In this document: in pieces, positions 40,126 through 48,956 of the stretch
How the letters are laid out: every line of letters starts with the position of its first letter
How positions within the stretch are numbered: position 1 is the stretch's first letter
Assembly: GCF_021028995.1 (NCBI RefSeq)
Contig: NZ_JAJJZG010000015.1
Span: forward strand, 1 to 64,000
Length of the DNA: 64,000 bases
Direction: 5' to 3'
Origin: Halobacterium sp. KA-4
GTDB taxonomy: Archaea; Halobacteriota; Halobacteria; Halobacteriales; Halobacteriaceae
The notes under the pieces: model-generated
The model's database searches: none
Seen by the model: only the letters and a program-made list of their open reading frames with translations
Told to the model about the DNA's origin: nothing
Position numbers and translations under genes: made by a program

Positions 40126-41382
40126 TTAACTACCGGCAGTGGGTTCCGACCCGACCTCTCCGAGCGTCATCTGCCGTGGTTGGCTCTGCTCGGTGGGGGT
40201 CGCGGCGCTGTCACAGGCGCTCCCATCCCGTGAGATGTCATCGCCCGCCGGTTTCAGCGGCAGGCTCTCACCCCACGGGTCGTGGCGGTCAGCGATGTTG
40301 ACCGCCGCGTTGATGTCTGCGTGGTACTCCGATACCCAACACTCGTCGTTCTGACACCGGAACTCATCGCCGTCCCGATACCCGATGTGGCCGCACTCGT
40401 GGCACGTCTGGCTCGTGTACTCCGGGCGAATGTATTCGACCGGGATGCCAGCCTCTCGTGCTTTGTCCTCGATACGCTCCTGCAAGCGAGCGAACGCCCA
40501 TGCGTGGAGGCGTCGGTTCATCCATTCGCCGTAGTCGAGGTCTTCGCGGATGTACGAGAGGTCTTCCAGAACGACCACAGGCTTCTCGAATCGGCAGGCG
40601 TACTCGATTGCTTGCCGAGACGCCTTTTCGATGATGTCTGTGAGTGCGTTCTGGTAGTGGTCGAATCGCTCGTCAATCCGCCACTGGGCGGCGTCACGCT
40701 CTTGCAGTCGCTTCAGCGTTGTGAACATCTCTTTGCGGAGGTGACGAGCGCGGCCGCCGTTGATGAGCAGTGGGTCAGTCGGAGTGCCCTGCTTGCAGGC
40801 ACAGCCCGCGAGCAGGTGCGCTTCGCCAATATCAAAGCCGACTGGCGTCACATCCTCGTCGGTCGGCTCATAGTCCGGTTGTTCGACCGGGAACTCGACA
40901 GTGACGTGGAGCGTCCACGACGTGCGGTGGCGTTGCAGGCGGAGTTGGCCTGCCGACGCCTCACCGTGTACGAGGTCGTGCCACAGACCGTCTTGTTCGG
41001 GGTTGATACGAAGCGGTATCCAGAAATTCGTCCCGCGACCGGGTTGCGGTGCCCACCATGTGAACTCGTAGTCACGCGCCGCCGAGTGGTCGAACTCGGC
41101 GGCTTGGTTGGTAAGCCGAACCGGGTGGTCGTCGTCTAACTCCTGTGCGTTGTAGGTGTCGTGCAGTTGTGGGACGTAGTTGCAGAGAGCTGCTTTCGCC
41201 TGATACGGGAGGTCGTAGGGCGTCACCACGTCGCTGGTGGCGGTCATCGTGTCACACCCGGCGTCGAACGCTTCGTGTAGCCCCTCACGGTAGGTTTCGA
41301 GCAGGTCACACAGTTTCCGCTCTTTGTGGGCTGTCGGCGGGGCGAGTGTAGCTTCCAGCGTTTTTGTGGTTGTCGCGGTCAT
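40126..41382 (-). CDS. tnpB: TnpB RNA-guided nuclease
   Basis: A 418-residue TnpB of the IS605 type. The RuvC acidic residues lie in VGFDIGEAHLL (Asp), VVLEDLSYI (Glu) and EYHADINAAVNIA (Asp). The zinc ribbon is CHECGHIGYRDGDEFRCQNDEC. All appear intact, so it should be able to cut DNA guided by an RNA from the element's right end. The gene starts 2 bp after tnpA stops. The 3' end of the gene and the hairpin at 40084 are where the guide RNA would be transcribed, with the guide read from DNA beyond the hairpin (about 40060-40078). Confidence 0.9.
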   Translation of the reverse strand: MTATTTKTLEATLAPPTAHKERKLCDLLETYREGLHEAFDAGCDTMTATSDVVTPYDLPYQAKAALCNYVPQLHDTYNAQELDDDHPVRLTNQAAEFDHSAARDYEFTWWAPQPGRGTNFWIPLRINPEQDGLWHDLVHGEASAGQLRLQRHRTSWTLHVTVEFPVEQPDYEPTDEDVTPVGFDIGEAHLLAGCACKQGTPTDPLLINGGRARHLRKEMFTTLKRLQERDAAQWRIDERFDHYQNALTDIIEKASRQAIEYACRFEKPVVVLEDLSYIREDLDYGEWMNRRLHAWAFARLQERIEDKAREAGIPVEYIRPEYTSQTCHECGHIGYRDGDEFRCQNDECWVSEYHADINAAVNIADRHDPWGESLPLKPAGDDISRDGSACDSAATPTEQSQPRQMTLGEVGSEPTAGS

Positions 41383-41383
41383 G

Positions 41384-41776
41384 CTACTGGTCGTCCACGT
41401 AGTCCATCAGCGTGTCAATGCTCACTTGGCCGGTCGTGGCGAGGAAGTATCCCGGTTGCCAGAACGCATCTTCGAGCGTCTGTGTTACTTCGGGAAACTC
41501 CGACCGTATCCGTCGGGACGTGACACCTTTGAGTGAGTTGATGAACTTCGTGAGGTCTGTGGTTGGTTTGGTCTGAAACAGGATGTGAACGTGGTCGGTA
41601 CCACCGTCCACGTTCTTGATGTCGGCCTCGAAGTCGTCTGCAATATCGTGGGCGATTTCAGCCACACGCTCCAGCCGCTCATACGTGAGAATATCGGCCC
41701 GGTACTTCGTGACAGTCACGAAGTGGTACTGAAGCGCGTACACTGTGTGCGACCCGGTTTGCAGATGATACTCCAT
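41384..41776 (-). CDS. tnpA: TnpA, Y1 HUH transposase
   Basis: 130 residues, the normal size for IS200/IS605 TnpA. The HUH metal motif is HVHILFQTKP near residue 63 and the catalytic Tyr lies in DTLMDYVDDQ near the C-terminus. It cuts single-stranded DNA at the hairpin ends and moves the element as a circle. The frame is intact and adjoins tnpB, so the element is likely mobile. Confidence 0.9.
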   Translation of the reverse strand: MEYHLQTGSHTVYALQYHFVTVTKYRADILTYERLERVAEIAHDIADDFEADIKNVDGGTDHVHILFQTKPTTDLTKFINSLKGVTSRRIRSEFPEVTQTLEDAFWQPGYFLATTGQVSIDTLMDYVDDQ

Positions 41777-41950
41777 TTGGCCTTAGCAGATACGAGACAC
41801 CCAATTCAGATAACTCTTGTGACGTGGGGTATTCAGCAGGGAGAAACCGAGTGGTTTGTTGCACAGAGCTTACGCGATTCACTCCCGCCCTGTTCGCTCC
41901 TCGGTTCCGACTGAGCGTCGGAACACTCGTCACTCACGGGAAGGGCGGGA

Positions 41951-42219
41951 TTCTCTCGCTGAATCAAGATAGCTACCGCAGACAGTTACAGCACTGCAAT
42001 TTGTTTGTATTACGGATACTGTTTGTGGAGTGGGATCTTATAATTTATCCTTATCTAGAGGTCAGAATCTAACCGGTCGTCCGTGTTTTGGCTAGCTCTC
42101 AGGAAATGACGTGTGTGGGAGATATATCTCCATTTAAGTATCCTAATGTCTCGGGAGACTCAGGACTCTCAGGAAGAGGGAGGGGTTTTATGTGGTTAGT
42201 GTTCCTGTGTCCGGGTAAA
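41951..42219. other. Upstream region of orc1-B
   Basis: An AT-rich interval that holds the palindrome at 42118. The orc1-B frame runs left to 42088 but lacks conserved sequence before 42220. Confidence 0.5.
42118..42131. promoter_or_regulatory. Perfect palindrome upstream of orc1-B
   Basis: GGAGATATATCTCC is a complete 14-bp palindrome about 90 bp before the orc1-B ATG. It may be an operator or overlap the promoter (ATATAT). Other short repeats follow (CTCAGGACTCTCAGGA). Confidence 0.45.
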
Positions 42220-43428
42220 ATGGGATTGGAACGATTCACGGCAGAGGACCCAATTTTTGTCGACGAGGATGTTCTTCGCGATAGTCACAGACCAGAGGGT
42301 TTGATTGAACGGGATCAAGAATTGACCGAGTACCAGTCGTCGTTAAAACCGGTAATCAAGGGCGCTCGTCCACGTAATATTTTCTTGTACGGACAGACGG
42401 GTGTGGGGAAGAGCGTGGCAACGCAGATGGTTATGGACAGGCTTCGTGAGGATCAGCAGCAATACGATTATCTCGACGTCGAGGTCGTCGATATTGTCTG
42501 TAAGAACTTGTCGAGCTCGTACCAGGTGGTGGTGAAGTTGGTAAATCAATTCCGTGATTTTGAGGATAAGATCCCGACGACTGGTTATCCACCGGACACG
42601 GTTTACGAGTTCCTGTGGGAGCATCTTCGGGAAGTAGAGGCTACACACGTCCTGTTTGTGTTGGACGAGGTAGATGCTATCGGGAACGACGACGACATTC
42701 TATACCAGTTACCGAGGTCGAACGATAACGGGAATGTTCCGCCAGAGGAGACGAAGGTGGGCGTGATCGGAATCTCAAACAATTTCACGTTCCGCGATAA
42801 CTTGTCGGCTCGTGTGAAGGACTCGTTGTGCGATGAGGAGATTCACTTCCCGCCGTACGACGCTAACCAGCTGCGGAATATCTTGTACCAGCGAGCGGAG
42901 AAGGCTTTCGTCGACGGTGTTCTTGAGGAGGATGTAGTTCCGTTGTGTGCAGCGATGGCAGGGCAGGAATCAGGGAGTGCGAGGCAGGCGTTGAAGTTGT
43001 TATTCAAAGCCGGCGATTTAGCGCGTAGCCGTGATATGACTGAGGTGACGGAGGATTTGGTTCGTGAGGCTGAACCGTTGGTGAAGGGGGGTCAGGTGGA
43101 GAACGAGCTTGAGTCTTTGCCGACGCAGAGCCATTTGACGTTGTATGCGATTTTGAAATTGCACGAGCGGGATGAGTTGCCGGCGAAAAGCAGTGACGTG
43201 TATCAGGTGTATCAGCAGGGGGCAGAATTCATTAATGCGGATGTGAAGACAGATCGGACTATCCGTGACCGGTTAAGCCAGTTGAAGTTGAAAGGTTTTC
43301 TCGAGGTTGAGGAGCATAATGAGGGGCCGAAGGGCGGCAGCTACTATCTTTATGAGTTTGGGGATATCCGGCCAGAGATGATTCGGGAAGTGTTGGAGGA
43401 TTCAATGCGGTTAGAAGAACTGTTCTAA
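42220..43428 (+). CDS. Orc1/Cdc6 replication initiator B
   Basis: A second Orc1/Cdc6 AAA+ protein, 402 residues from the ATG at 42220 (MGLERFTAEDPIFVDEDVLR). Walker A is LYGQTGVGKSVATQMV, Walker B is LFVLDEVDAIG, and sensor 1 is GVIGISNNFTF. The lid (PPYDANQLRNILYQRAEKAFVDGV) is followed by a C-terminal winged helix (IRDRLSQLKLKGFLEVEEHNEG). Two initiators within 5 kb suggest two origins on the replicon or a fused replicon. Its stop codon lies in the 4-bp target duplication of the IS that follows, so the reading frame ends exactly at the insertion. Confidence 0.9.
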   Translation: MGLERFTAEDPIFVDEDVLRDSHRPEGLIERDQELTEYQSSLKPVIKGARPRNIFLYGQTGVGKSVATQMVMDRLREDQQQYDYLDVEVVDIVCKNLSSSYQVVVKLVNQFRDFEDKIPTTGYPPDTVYEFLWEHLREVEATHVLFVLDEVDAIGNDDDILYQLPRSNDNGNVPPEETKVGVIGISNNFTFRDNLSARVKDSLCDEEIHFPPYDANQLRNILYQRAEKAFVDGVLEEDVVPLCAAMAGQESGSARQALKLLFKAGDLARSRDMTEVTEDLVREAEPLVKGGQVENELESLPTQSHLTLYAILKLHERDELPAKSSDVYQVYQQGAEFINADVKTDRTIRDRLSQLKLKGFLEVEEHNEGPKGGSYYLYEFGDIRPEMIREVLEDSMRLEELF

Positions 43429-45326
43429 CAGTAGTCCCTGATTTTACCGAGGTCTGTTGCACACTCCAGGGCTGATGTTGTCTGCCGCGTTTGTCAGATG
43501 ATTCTCTTCGTACCGGTGCGCGCACGCTCAACGTCGGCCTCCCGAATCGCGTGAAGCACGTCTGTCGCGGTGAGTTGGAAGTTCTCCCGGCCACCGAAGT
43601 GGTAGGGGAGTTCGTATTTGAGTGCTGTCCAGTAGTTATAGAACATCTGAGCCGCGCCGAAGTAGAACGTCCGCACCGCGCGCTTGCTCGATCCACAACG
43701 CCCCTGGAAGTCGTGTTTCAGCTGACGAATCGCCGTCTCAACCTGCCACCGATCCCGGAACTGGTACGCGTACTTCCGCAGCTTCTCGTCGGGGACGTCC
43801 TCAACGTCGTAATCCGTAATCCACGCGACGTGCTCTTTCTCGCGTGCCTCACTCCCGATCTCCCCCTCATGGATGGGGTGCGCAAACACGTTCACCTGGT
43901 CTCTGCCGGTGAATCCAGCGAATCGCACCCCGTTCTCGCCGTCGGGTTCGTCGTCATCGAGTCGGTCCAGTAGCTCGCCAGGGGCACCCGTATCCTTCGC
44001 CTGAATCAGGAAGTCAATCCCTTCCTCGCGGCACGTTGTCACCACGTCCCCCCGGTACATCCCCCGATCACAGTAGACGTGCCCCAGCTCGAAGTCGGCA
44101 TACGTGCTGACGCGACGAATCAGCCGCCGCAACGCGTCCGCCGTCTCGTTTTCCTTCTTAATCGGGGTCGCCCCCAGTACGTACCGCCGATCAGGGGCCG
44201 CAACCGAGAGTACAGCGTATTTCCAGTAACTCGTCGTGTTCGAAGACTGGCGTCCCCCACTCGTCCACTCATGGTCGTCGCCGTACCAGGGGACGTCCGT
44301 GATGTCGTAAGCGAGATGCACCGGTTCCTCCGGGAGCAGTTCTTCGCGCTCCAAGAGCCGACAGGTGCCCCGAATGAACTTCGCTTCCAACTCCTCAACC
44401 TCGTACTCACGGGCGTAGCTCCGCAGCGTCGCCGGCGGCGGGACCGCGACAGCATCATCCGTCTGCCATCGTAGCAACTTCGCCCCATTCGCCGCGTAGC
44501 AGTCCTCAAGGGCGATGTGGGCGAGCAGCCGATAGAAGTCCTCAGTCCGATACTGGTAGTTCGGCGCGAGCTGGTCGCGGTCGAACCCCAGCGCGGGCAT
44601 CGTCAGCGCGAGTAACTCTCCGACCACCTGGGTGGCGGCCTCCATCTTTTCCCCGACGTCAACGGGATCGTCTGCAGTCCATTCCAAGTGTTCCGGCTCG
44701 GGTTCCGGGGGGTCAGGACCGAGATCGTCAAGCGGTCGGTCATACATGACGGTGTAGCGAGCCGCCTGGTCCGCCCGCGTTGCTGCCTCTGTGAAGACAG
44801 CATCCCCCGGGGAGAGCGCTCTGAGATGCCGGGAGATCGTAGAGTAGTGCGGAATCTCATCCGGGGAGAAGCCCGCTTCACGGGCGACACGGGGGGTGTC
44901 AGCGAGGTAGTCAGCGAGGCTGCGGTAGTCGGTGTCGTCGTCGGAGACGAGTTCGCGGAGAATGGCGAGACAGTACCACTGGGGGGCGTCCTCGCTAGGT
45001 GGCCACTCGGTGAACAGGCTGCTTTCTGGGGCGATGGTGTTCTGGAAGTGGAGAAGCGCGAGACAGTGGACGTCAGCCGGGTGGACGCTGCCGATTGCGT
45101 ACGGGGAGAGACGGCCGGGAGAGGCGTTGTGTTCGAACTTCGGGGGGTCTGTGACCTCGGACTGCAAGTGGTCCGGCGGATCGTATTCGTCCATCGATTC
45201 CGGGGTTTTCTCCCGGGCGTGATAGGTTTGGGTGGCCTGTCGGGATGGTAATGACTTCGAGGGACTCGATGCTGGCGTAGCCGCAGAAGCACGTGCAACA
45301 GACTCCGGTAAAATCAGGAACTACTG
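43429..45326 (-). mobile_element. IS with 34-bp inverted repeats, inserted at the orc1-B stop
   Basis: The ends begin CAGTAGTCCCTGATTTTACC (43429-43462) and CAGTAGTTCCTGATTTTACC on the opposite strand (45293-45326), with three mismatches over 34 bp. CTAA is found on both sides (43425-43428 and 45327-45330), a 4-bp target duplication that contains the TAA stop of orc1-B. The element is 1,898 bp with one intact transposase. Confidence 0.9.
43494..45194 (-). CDS. Large IS4-like DDE transposase
   Basis: 566 residues. Catalytic regions: LAYDITDVPWYGDDHEW (Asp), GHVYCDRGMYRGDVV (Asp) and FRDRWQVETAIRQLKHDF (Glu), then RTFYFGAAQMFYNYWTALKYEL. A FSPDEIPHYSTISRHLRALS helix-turn-helix stretch sits in the N-terminal half. 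The GC content is much higher than in the surrounding DNA. It is the most divergent of the five large transposases here and the only one for which clean ends and target duplication were found. Confidence 0.87.
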   Translation of the reverse strand: MDEYDPPDHLQSEVTDPPKFEHNASPGRLSPYAIGSVHPADVHCLALLHFQNTIAPESSLFTEWPPSEDAPQWYCLAILRELVSDDDTDYRSLADYLADTPRVAREAGFSPDEIPHYSTISRHLRALSPGDAVFTEAATRADQAARYTVMYDRPLDDLGPDPPEPEPEHLEWTADDPVDVGEKMEAATQVVGELLALTMPALGFDRDQLAPNYQYRTEDFYRLLAHIALEDCYAANGAKLLRWQTDDAVAVPPPATLRSYAREYEVEELEAKFIRGTCRLLEREELLPEEPVHLAYDITDVPWYGDDHEWTSGGRQSSNTTSYWKYAVLSVAAPDRRYVLGATPIKKENETADALRRLIRRVSTYADFELGHVYCDRGMYRGDVVTTCREEGIDFLIQAKDTGAPGELLDRLDDDEPDGENGVRFAGFTGRDQVNVFAHPIHEGEIGSEAREKEHVAWITDYDVEDVPDEKLRKYAYQFRDRWQVETAIRQLKHDFQGRCGSSKRAVRTFYFGAAQMFYNYWTALKYELPYHFGGRENFQLTATDVLHAIREADVERARTGTKRII

Positions 45327-45390
45327 CTAAAATACTCGTATATACACGTATATAAGCAACACTCAAGGAGTTGTAGCCAAACACACAGAT

Positions 45391-46191
45391 ATGGCAGACG
45401 ACGACACACAGCTCGAGCGAGAAGTCAAAGAGTTCGGAAACGGAGCCCACGCCACCGTTCCACGAGAATGGCTCGGAGAAACGGTCGTCATCAGACCAGC
45501 CGAGGAAAACTCCAGCAAAGCCCTCCAACCCCCAATCACGACAGAAAAACTCCATTCAACCCTCAAAGACGCCTCTCGTGAAGACTTCACCCGCGAGATC
45601 CGCAACTCAGACAACTACCCACGCGAGGGTGAATACCAGTACGACCACGACCTACGACTCTCGATCGACGTCGAATTAGTCTACGAAAACGACACAGCAG
45701 GCATCCACGACGCAGAAGAAGGGAGGGTAACTCATCTAATAGACAGACCGACGGAAGAAGAACTCCTCGAACACACCGAGTGGTGGGACACTTCAATGAG
45801 GCAGCCTGAGACCCTCGGTTGTATTGACCCTGCTGTATCTGGAGTTCTCGACCAGTACGGCATCACGTACGGCGACCTCTACCACTACACCATCAAATGG
45901 AATGGTGGCGGAAAGCGATCCTTCGACTTCTCAAACCGGCTTGCAGCAGAAGGACGGTTCTATCTCCCGATCTGGAGTCGGTACGACTCTCTCCAGGACT
46001 ACAAGGATTCGAGCGCCTACCGGGTAGCGACAGCTCTCACAGAAGCACCGGAAGAAGACTATCTCAAGTACCTCAATACGTTAACCGAACGCGGAATCAA
46101 CTGGGGAGAACGTGAGAAGCGAGATGGAGCCACAAGAGACGTCTCGCGAGAGGATATCCTTGAAGAATCTACCATCCCCGCCCCCAAGTAA
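45391..46191 (+). CDS. Hypothetical with DUF2080/AbrB-like N-terminus
   Basis: 266 residues. The first 35, QLEREVKEFGNGAHATVPREWLGETVVIR, resemble the DUF2080 transposon-encoded proteins, a swapped-hairpin AbrB-like DNA-binding fold. The remainder, acidic with GYxLYHYTIKWNGGGKRSFDFSN-like strands, is not recognised. The C-terminus ends DVSREDILEESTIPAPK. It starts 64 bp after the IS end and may have lost its promoter to the insertion. Possibly a DNA-binding protein linked to the adjacent partition region; that is only contextual. Confidence 0.6.
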   Translation: MADDDTQLEREVKEFGNGAHATVPREWLGETVVIRPAEENSSKALQPPITTEKLHSTLKDASREDFTREIRNSDNYPREGEYQYDHDLRLSIDVELVYENDTAGIHDAEEGRVTHLIDRPTEEELLEHTEWWDTSMRQPETLGCIDPAVSGVLDQYGITYGDLYHYTIKWNGGGKRSFDFSNRLAAEGRFYLPIWSRYDSLQDYKDSSAYRVATALTEAPEEDYLKYLNTLTERGINWGEREKRDGATRDVSREDILEESTIPAPK

Positions 46192-47126
46192 CGCGCCATT
46201 AGCCGCAAGCCACTCGGATATGGGGCGTCCGGTTACTGGCTCTCGTCCCCCCACTGTGGTATAGTGTGTCTCTGTAACCAGGAACGCCCGTTCCAGGTCG
46301 AGTCCACGGTTCACATCTCTGTTACTGCAACAGGAACCTTCTCCCTGATTCAGATTCATGAGTCGGGAGCGCGCTTCGCGATCGTGGTTCTGTATCCGGT
46401 TCCCTACCCACGAATCTGATCCGCGTTCCTGTTCCCTGGCACTGTAACTTGTCTTTGAATCATGGACTTGTTACTCGTATCTGTTTCATGGGGCCGATCC
46501 ACGTGCTCGTCCCATGCTCCTGCATCGTGAGTTTGCTACACGAAACTGACACTCGCTCCAAGCACACGTGCCCGGCACATAGTCCAGTATCGCGGAACAA
46601 TACCTTGGTACTGTTTCTTGATCCTGCTCCACGAACCTGAACCATGTTCCTGTGCCATATATCTGTACCACGTTTCTGTCACATGGTTCAATAACACACT
46701 CCAGTACCATGGCACAGTATTGTGGTACACTCCCGTGTACCCGAGTCCTGAATCACATACGTGATAGTGAGATCTGGTACTGGAGCTTGAACCAGAAGCA
46801 TGTGCCAGGTTCATGGAACCATACTTCGGCACACTACCCTGGTATTGGTCCGTGTAGCTGGCGCGGGTTCCACCAACCTTAGACTTAGACCTGTTAATCA
46901 GCCACTCCACGCCCTATACTGGCCGCCTCCATAGTTGCAGTTCATCGCGCTGGTACACTCAGACGCAGCCCCGATGAGGGACATCAGCCGGCTGGGAGGG
47001 GATCTCGACTCTCCTATACCTTGCATCTCCTACCGCAGACCGATGTTGTACCCTGTACCACTAACACGGCTATGGTACACGGTCCTGTACCACGGTAGTG
47101 TACCGTGGTACGTCTGACGCACATTT
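46192..47126. repeat. Degenerate repeat field before parA
   Basis: About 900 bp without a coding frame. From about 46440 to 47115 it is filled with loose copies of short words such as CTGTACCACG, TGGTACACGG, CCATGGCAC and TTCCTGT, spaced irregularly at about 15-20 bp and in both orientations. It ends in a clear cluster (GGTACACGG, TGTACCACGG, TGTACCGTGG; 47073-47110) immediately before parA. Repeat fields next to parA genes often act as centromeres (parS/parC), and the cluster beside the start could also allow autoregulation. Confidence 0.6.
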
Positions 47127-47132
47127 ATGGGA

Positions 47133-48104
47133 ATGGCCAATCAACGGGTGTCTATGGCACCACCAACTGAATCGGTCTCTCAAACCGACAGCAACGACGA
47201 AGCCGCCGCTGAGCCGGGTTCAAGCGAACCGCGCGCCGTCAGCTTCGCGTTCCTCAAGGGCGGAACCTCGAAAACCACGCTCTCAATCAACACGGCACGC
47301 CACCTTGCGGAACGGAACGGAGAGGGCAGCACGCTCTTCATCGACCTTGACCCGAACGGTCACGCCACCCGTAACTACGAATTCGGATACGACAACACCC
47401 TCTACAAATCTGGCACGGACCTCGATCAAGTTCTACTCGGCACGAAGGACAGCGGCCCAGACCCCGCCACCCTCCCAGTCGAAACGCCATTCAAGTTCGA
47501 CCTGCTCCCATCCAGCAACGAACACGAATCCCTCGAAAAGCGAATCTCGTCTGAGGCCGCAGCTTCCTCGCGCCTACGCACGCGCCTCGTCGACCCACTG
47601 CTTGGTGACGAGTACGACTACATCATCATCGACCAGCCGAGCAACTCCGGGATGATGAACAACAACGGTGTCGTCGCGTCGGGCAACATCCTCATGCCCA
47701 TGCTCCCGAACGGGGAGACCATCGAATCCTACAAGCGCACGCGCGAGCGCCTCATCATGCCACTCGAAGAACGGAACATGGACGCCAACATCCTCGCAGT
47801 CATCCCGAACCGCCTTGGGGCCCGCATCGACCAGGAGACGAACGACCGCGTCCTCCTAGAAGCAATCAACACGAACGAGCGGTTCAAAACGTTAGTTCCA
47901 GACTTCGCCCGCATTACCGAGGAGGAGTGGGAGAAGATCGATGCTGGTGAAATGGAACCACCGAAGCCCGGAGTGCGTGACACCGCCGCCATCACGAACG
48001 GTATCGAGAAAGAAGGCGTTCCCCTCCTCGACTACGCCCCGGAGAACGATCAGAACGACCACTTCGATGAAATCGCAGCCATCATCGAGCGTGGAGGTGT
48101 CTGA
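47133..48104 (+). CDS. parA: ParA-family partition ATPase
   Basis: A ParA/MinD-type ATPase, 323 residues from the ATG at 47133 (MANQRVSMAP; 47127 and 47154 are alternatives). The deviant Walker A is FLKGGTSKTTLSIN, A' is FIDLDPNGHATRN and Walker B is YIIIDQPSNSG. The Walker A has Thr-Ser where Val-Gly is usual. It should drive segregation of the replicon, using the repeat field as centromere and the downstream protein as adaptor (2 nt gap). Confidence 0.88.
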   Translation: MANQRVSMAPPTESVSQTDSNDEAAAEPGSSEPRAVSFAFLKGGTSKTTLSINTARHLAERNGEGSTLFIDLDPNGHATRNYEFGYDNTLYKSGTDLDQVLLGTKDSGPDPATLPVETPFKFDLLPSSNEHESLEKRISSEAAASSRLRTRLVDPLLGDEYDYIIIDQPSNSGMMNNNGVVASGNILMPMLPNGETIESYKRTRERLIMPLEERNMDANILAVIPNRLGARIDQETNDRVLLEAINTNERFKTLVPDFARITEEEWEKIDAGEMEPPKPGVRDTAAITNGIEKEGVPLLDYAPENDQNDHFDEIAAIIERGGV

Positions 48105-48106
48105 AT

Positions 48107-48661
48107 ATGGGGGACGGATTCGGTGACCTCGACGACGTCGTGGGTAAGAATGGAGAAGTGCAAGACCCCGATGAAACGGAGGTAGAACCCGAACCTGAAC
48201 CCACGGATACGGAACCCACCACCAGTTCAGACAGTTCAAACGCCGAGTCACAGACCCAAGAAGACTCCCAATCCGCAGCGGATACAACGGACGCTTCATC
48301 TCAACCGACAGAGATCGTCGCCGGAGATGCTGAAATGACGGCAGACCCGAATCTTGTTGCAGACCTAGCAACGCGGCCAGTGCCCGGAACGGCGACCGAC
48401 TCTAACTACCCGTTCGCATTCCGCCGTGACACGTGGAATGATGAACGCGGAAGCAATCTCAAATTCGTCCAGCGCCCCGAAACGAAGAAGCGGGAGGATG
48501 AAGTCCTAGAGGAGGTCACTGAGGAGCTCTACCCGAACGTGGATATCAATATCACCGACGTCCGTGAAGCAGTCTACATTGCGGGCCTGATGAATCTCGA
48601 TGACGCTGTTGATGTTCTCAACCAGTGGGGCTTTGCAGACTTGGAAGAACTCCGCGACTAG
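48107..48661 (+). CDS. ParA partner, candidate centromere-binding protein
   Basis: 184 residues, two bases after parA. A long acidic, Thr/Ser/Glu-rich, disordered first half (about 1-75) precedes a compact C-terminal domain with YPFAFRRDTWNDERGSNLKF, VLEEVTEELYPNVDINITDV and REAVYIAGLMNLDDAVDVLNQWG. No ParB domain is recognisable, as is usual for archaeal ParA partners. Function is assigned by position and coupling only. Confidence 0.65.
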   Translation: MGDGFGDLDDVVGKNGEVQDPDETEVEPEPEPTDTEPTTSSDSSNAESQTQEDSQSAADTTDASSQPTEIVAGDAEMTADPNLVADLATRPVPGTATDSNYPFAFRRDTWNDERGSNLKFVQRPETKKREDEVLEEVTEELYPNVDINITDVREAVYIAGLMNLDDAVDVLNQWGFADLEELRD

Positions 48662-48788
48662 CAGTAGTTGCTAACGCGGTTTCTTTATTCAGGTAGATGC
48701 CTGAAAATGGAATGGCTGAATCAGTAAGTAGGAATGCAATCTGTTCGCACTGTCTACCGGGATAGACAGCCGCAGAGAACGCTCGCAA

Positions 48789-48905
48789 TTAGTCCGACTG
48801 GATTTGATCCCACGCTTCGACACACTCCTCGCAGAGGTAGCCAGTGTATCCGTCCACCTCGTAGTGTTCGACCGTCGTATTTCTGCCACAGCGCCCGCAT
48901 TTCAT
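48789..48905 (-). CDS. 38-residue zinc-finger protein
   Basis: A short frame with four metal-site cysteines: MKCGRCGRNTTVEHYEVDGY, then LCEECVEAWDQIQSD. CxxC-x19-CxxC spacing matches the small zinc-finger (microprotein) class common in haloarchaea. A GTG nine bases upstream could add VER. It lies in the gap between the parA partner and the Lrp-like gene. Confidence 0.6.
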   Translation of the reverse strand: MKCGRCGRNTTVEHYEVDGYTGYLCEECVEAWDQIQSD

Positions 48906-48956
48906 GCGTTCCACTCCGATACTGCTTGAATAGGGCGTGTCATAATCAGGACCGCG

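Larger units (their letters stand above)
40080..41950 (-). mobile_element. IS200/IS605-family element with tnpA and tnpB
   Basis: The element carries a Y1 transposase and a TnpB nuclease in tandem on the minus strand. The tnpB side ends in a hairpin, CCGCGCCGT-GA-ACGGCGCGG (40084-40103). The tnpA side has nested palindromes, GTTCCGAC-TGAGC-GTCGGAAC (41904-41924) inside CCCGCCC...GGGCGGG (41884-41949). Subterminal hairpins of this kind replace inverted repeats in the family. Exact ends are approximate. Confidence 0.82.
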
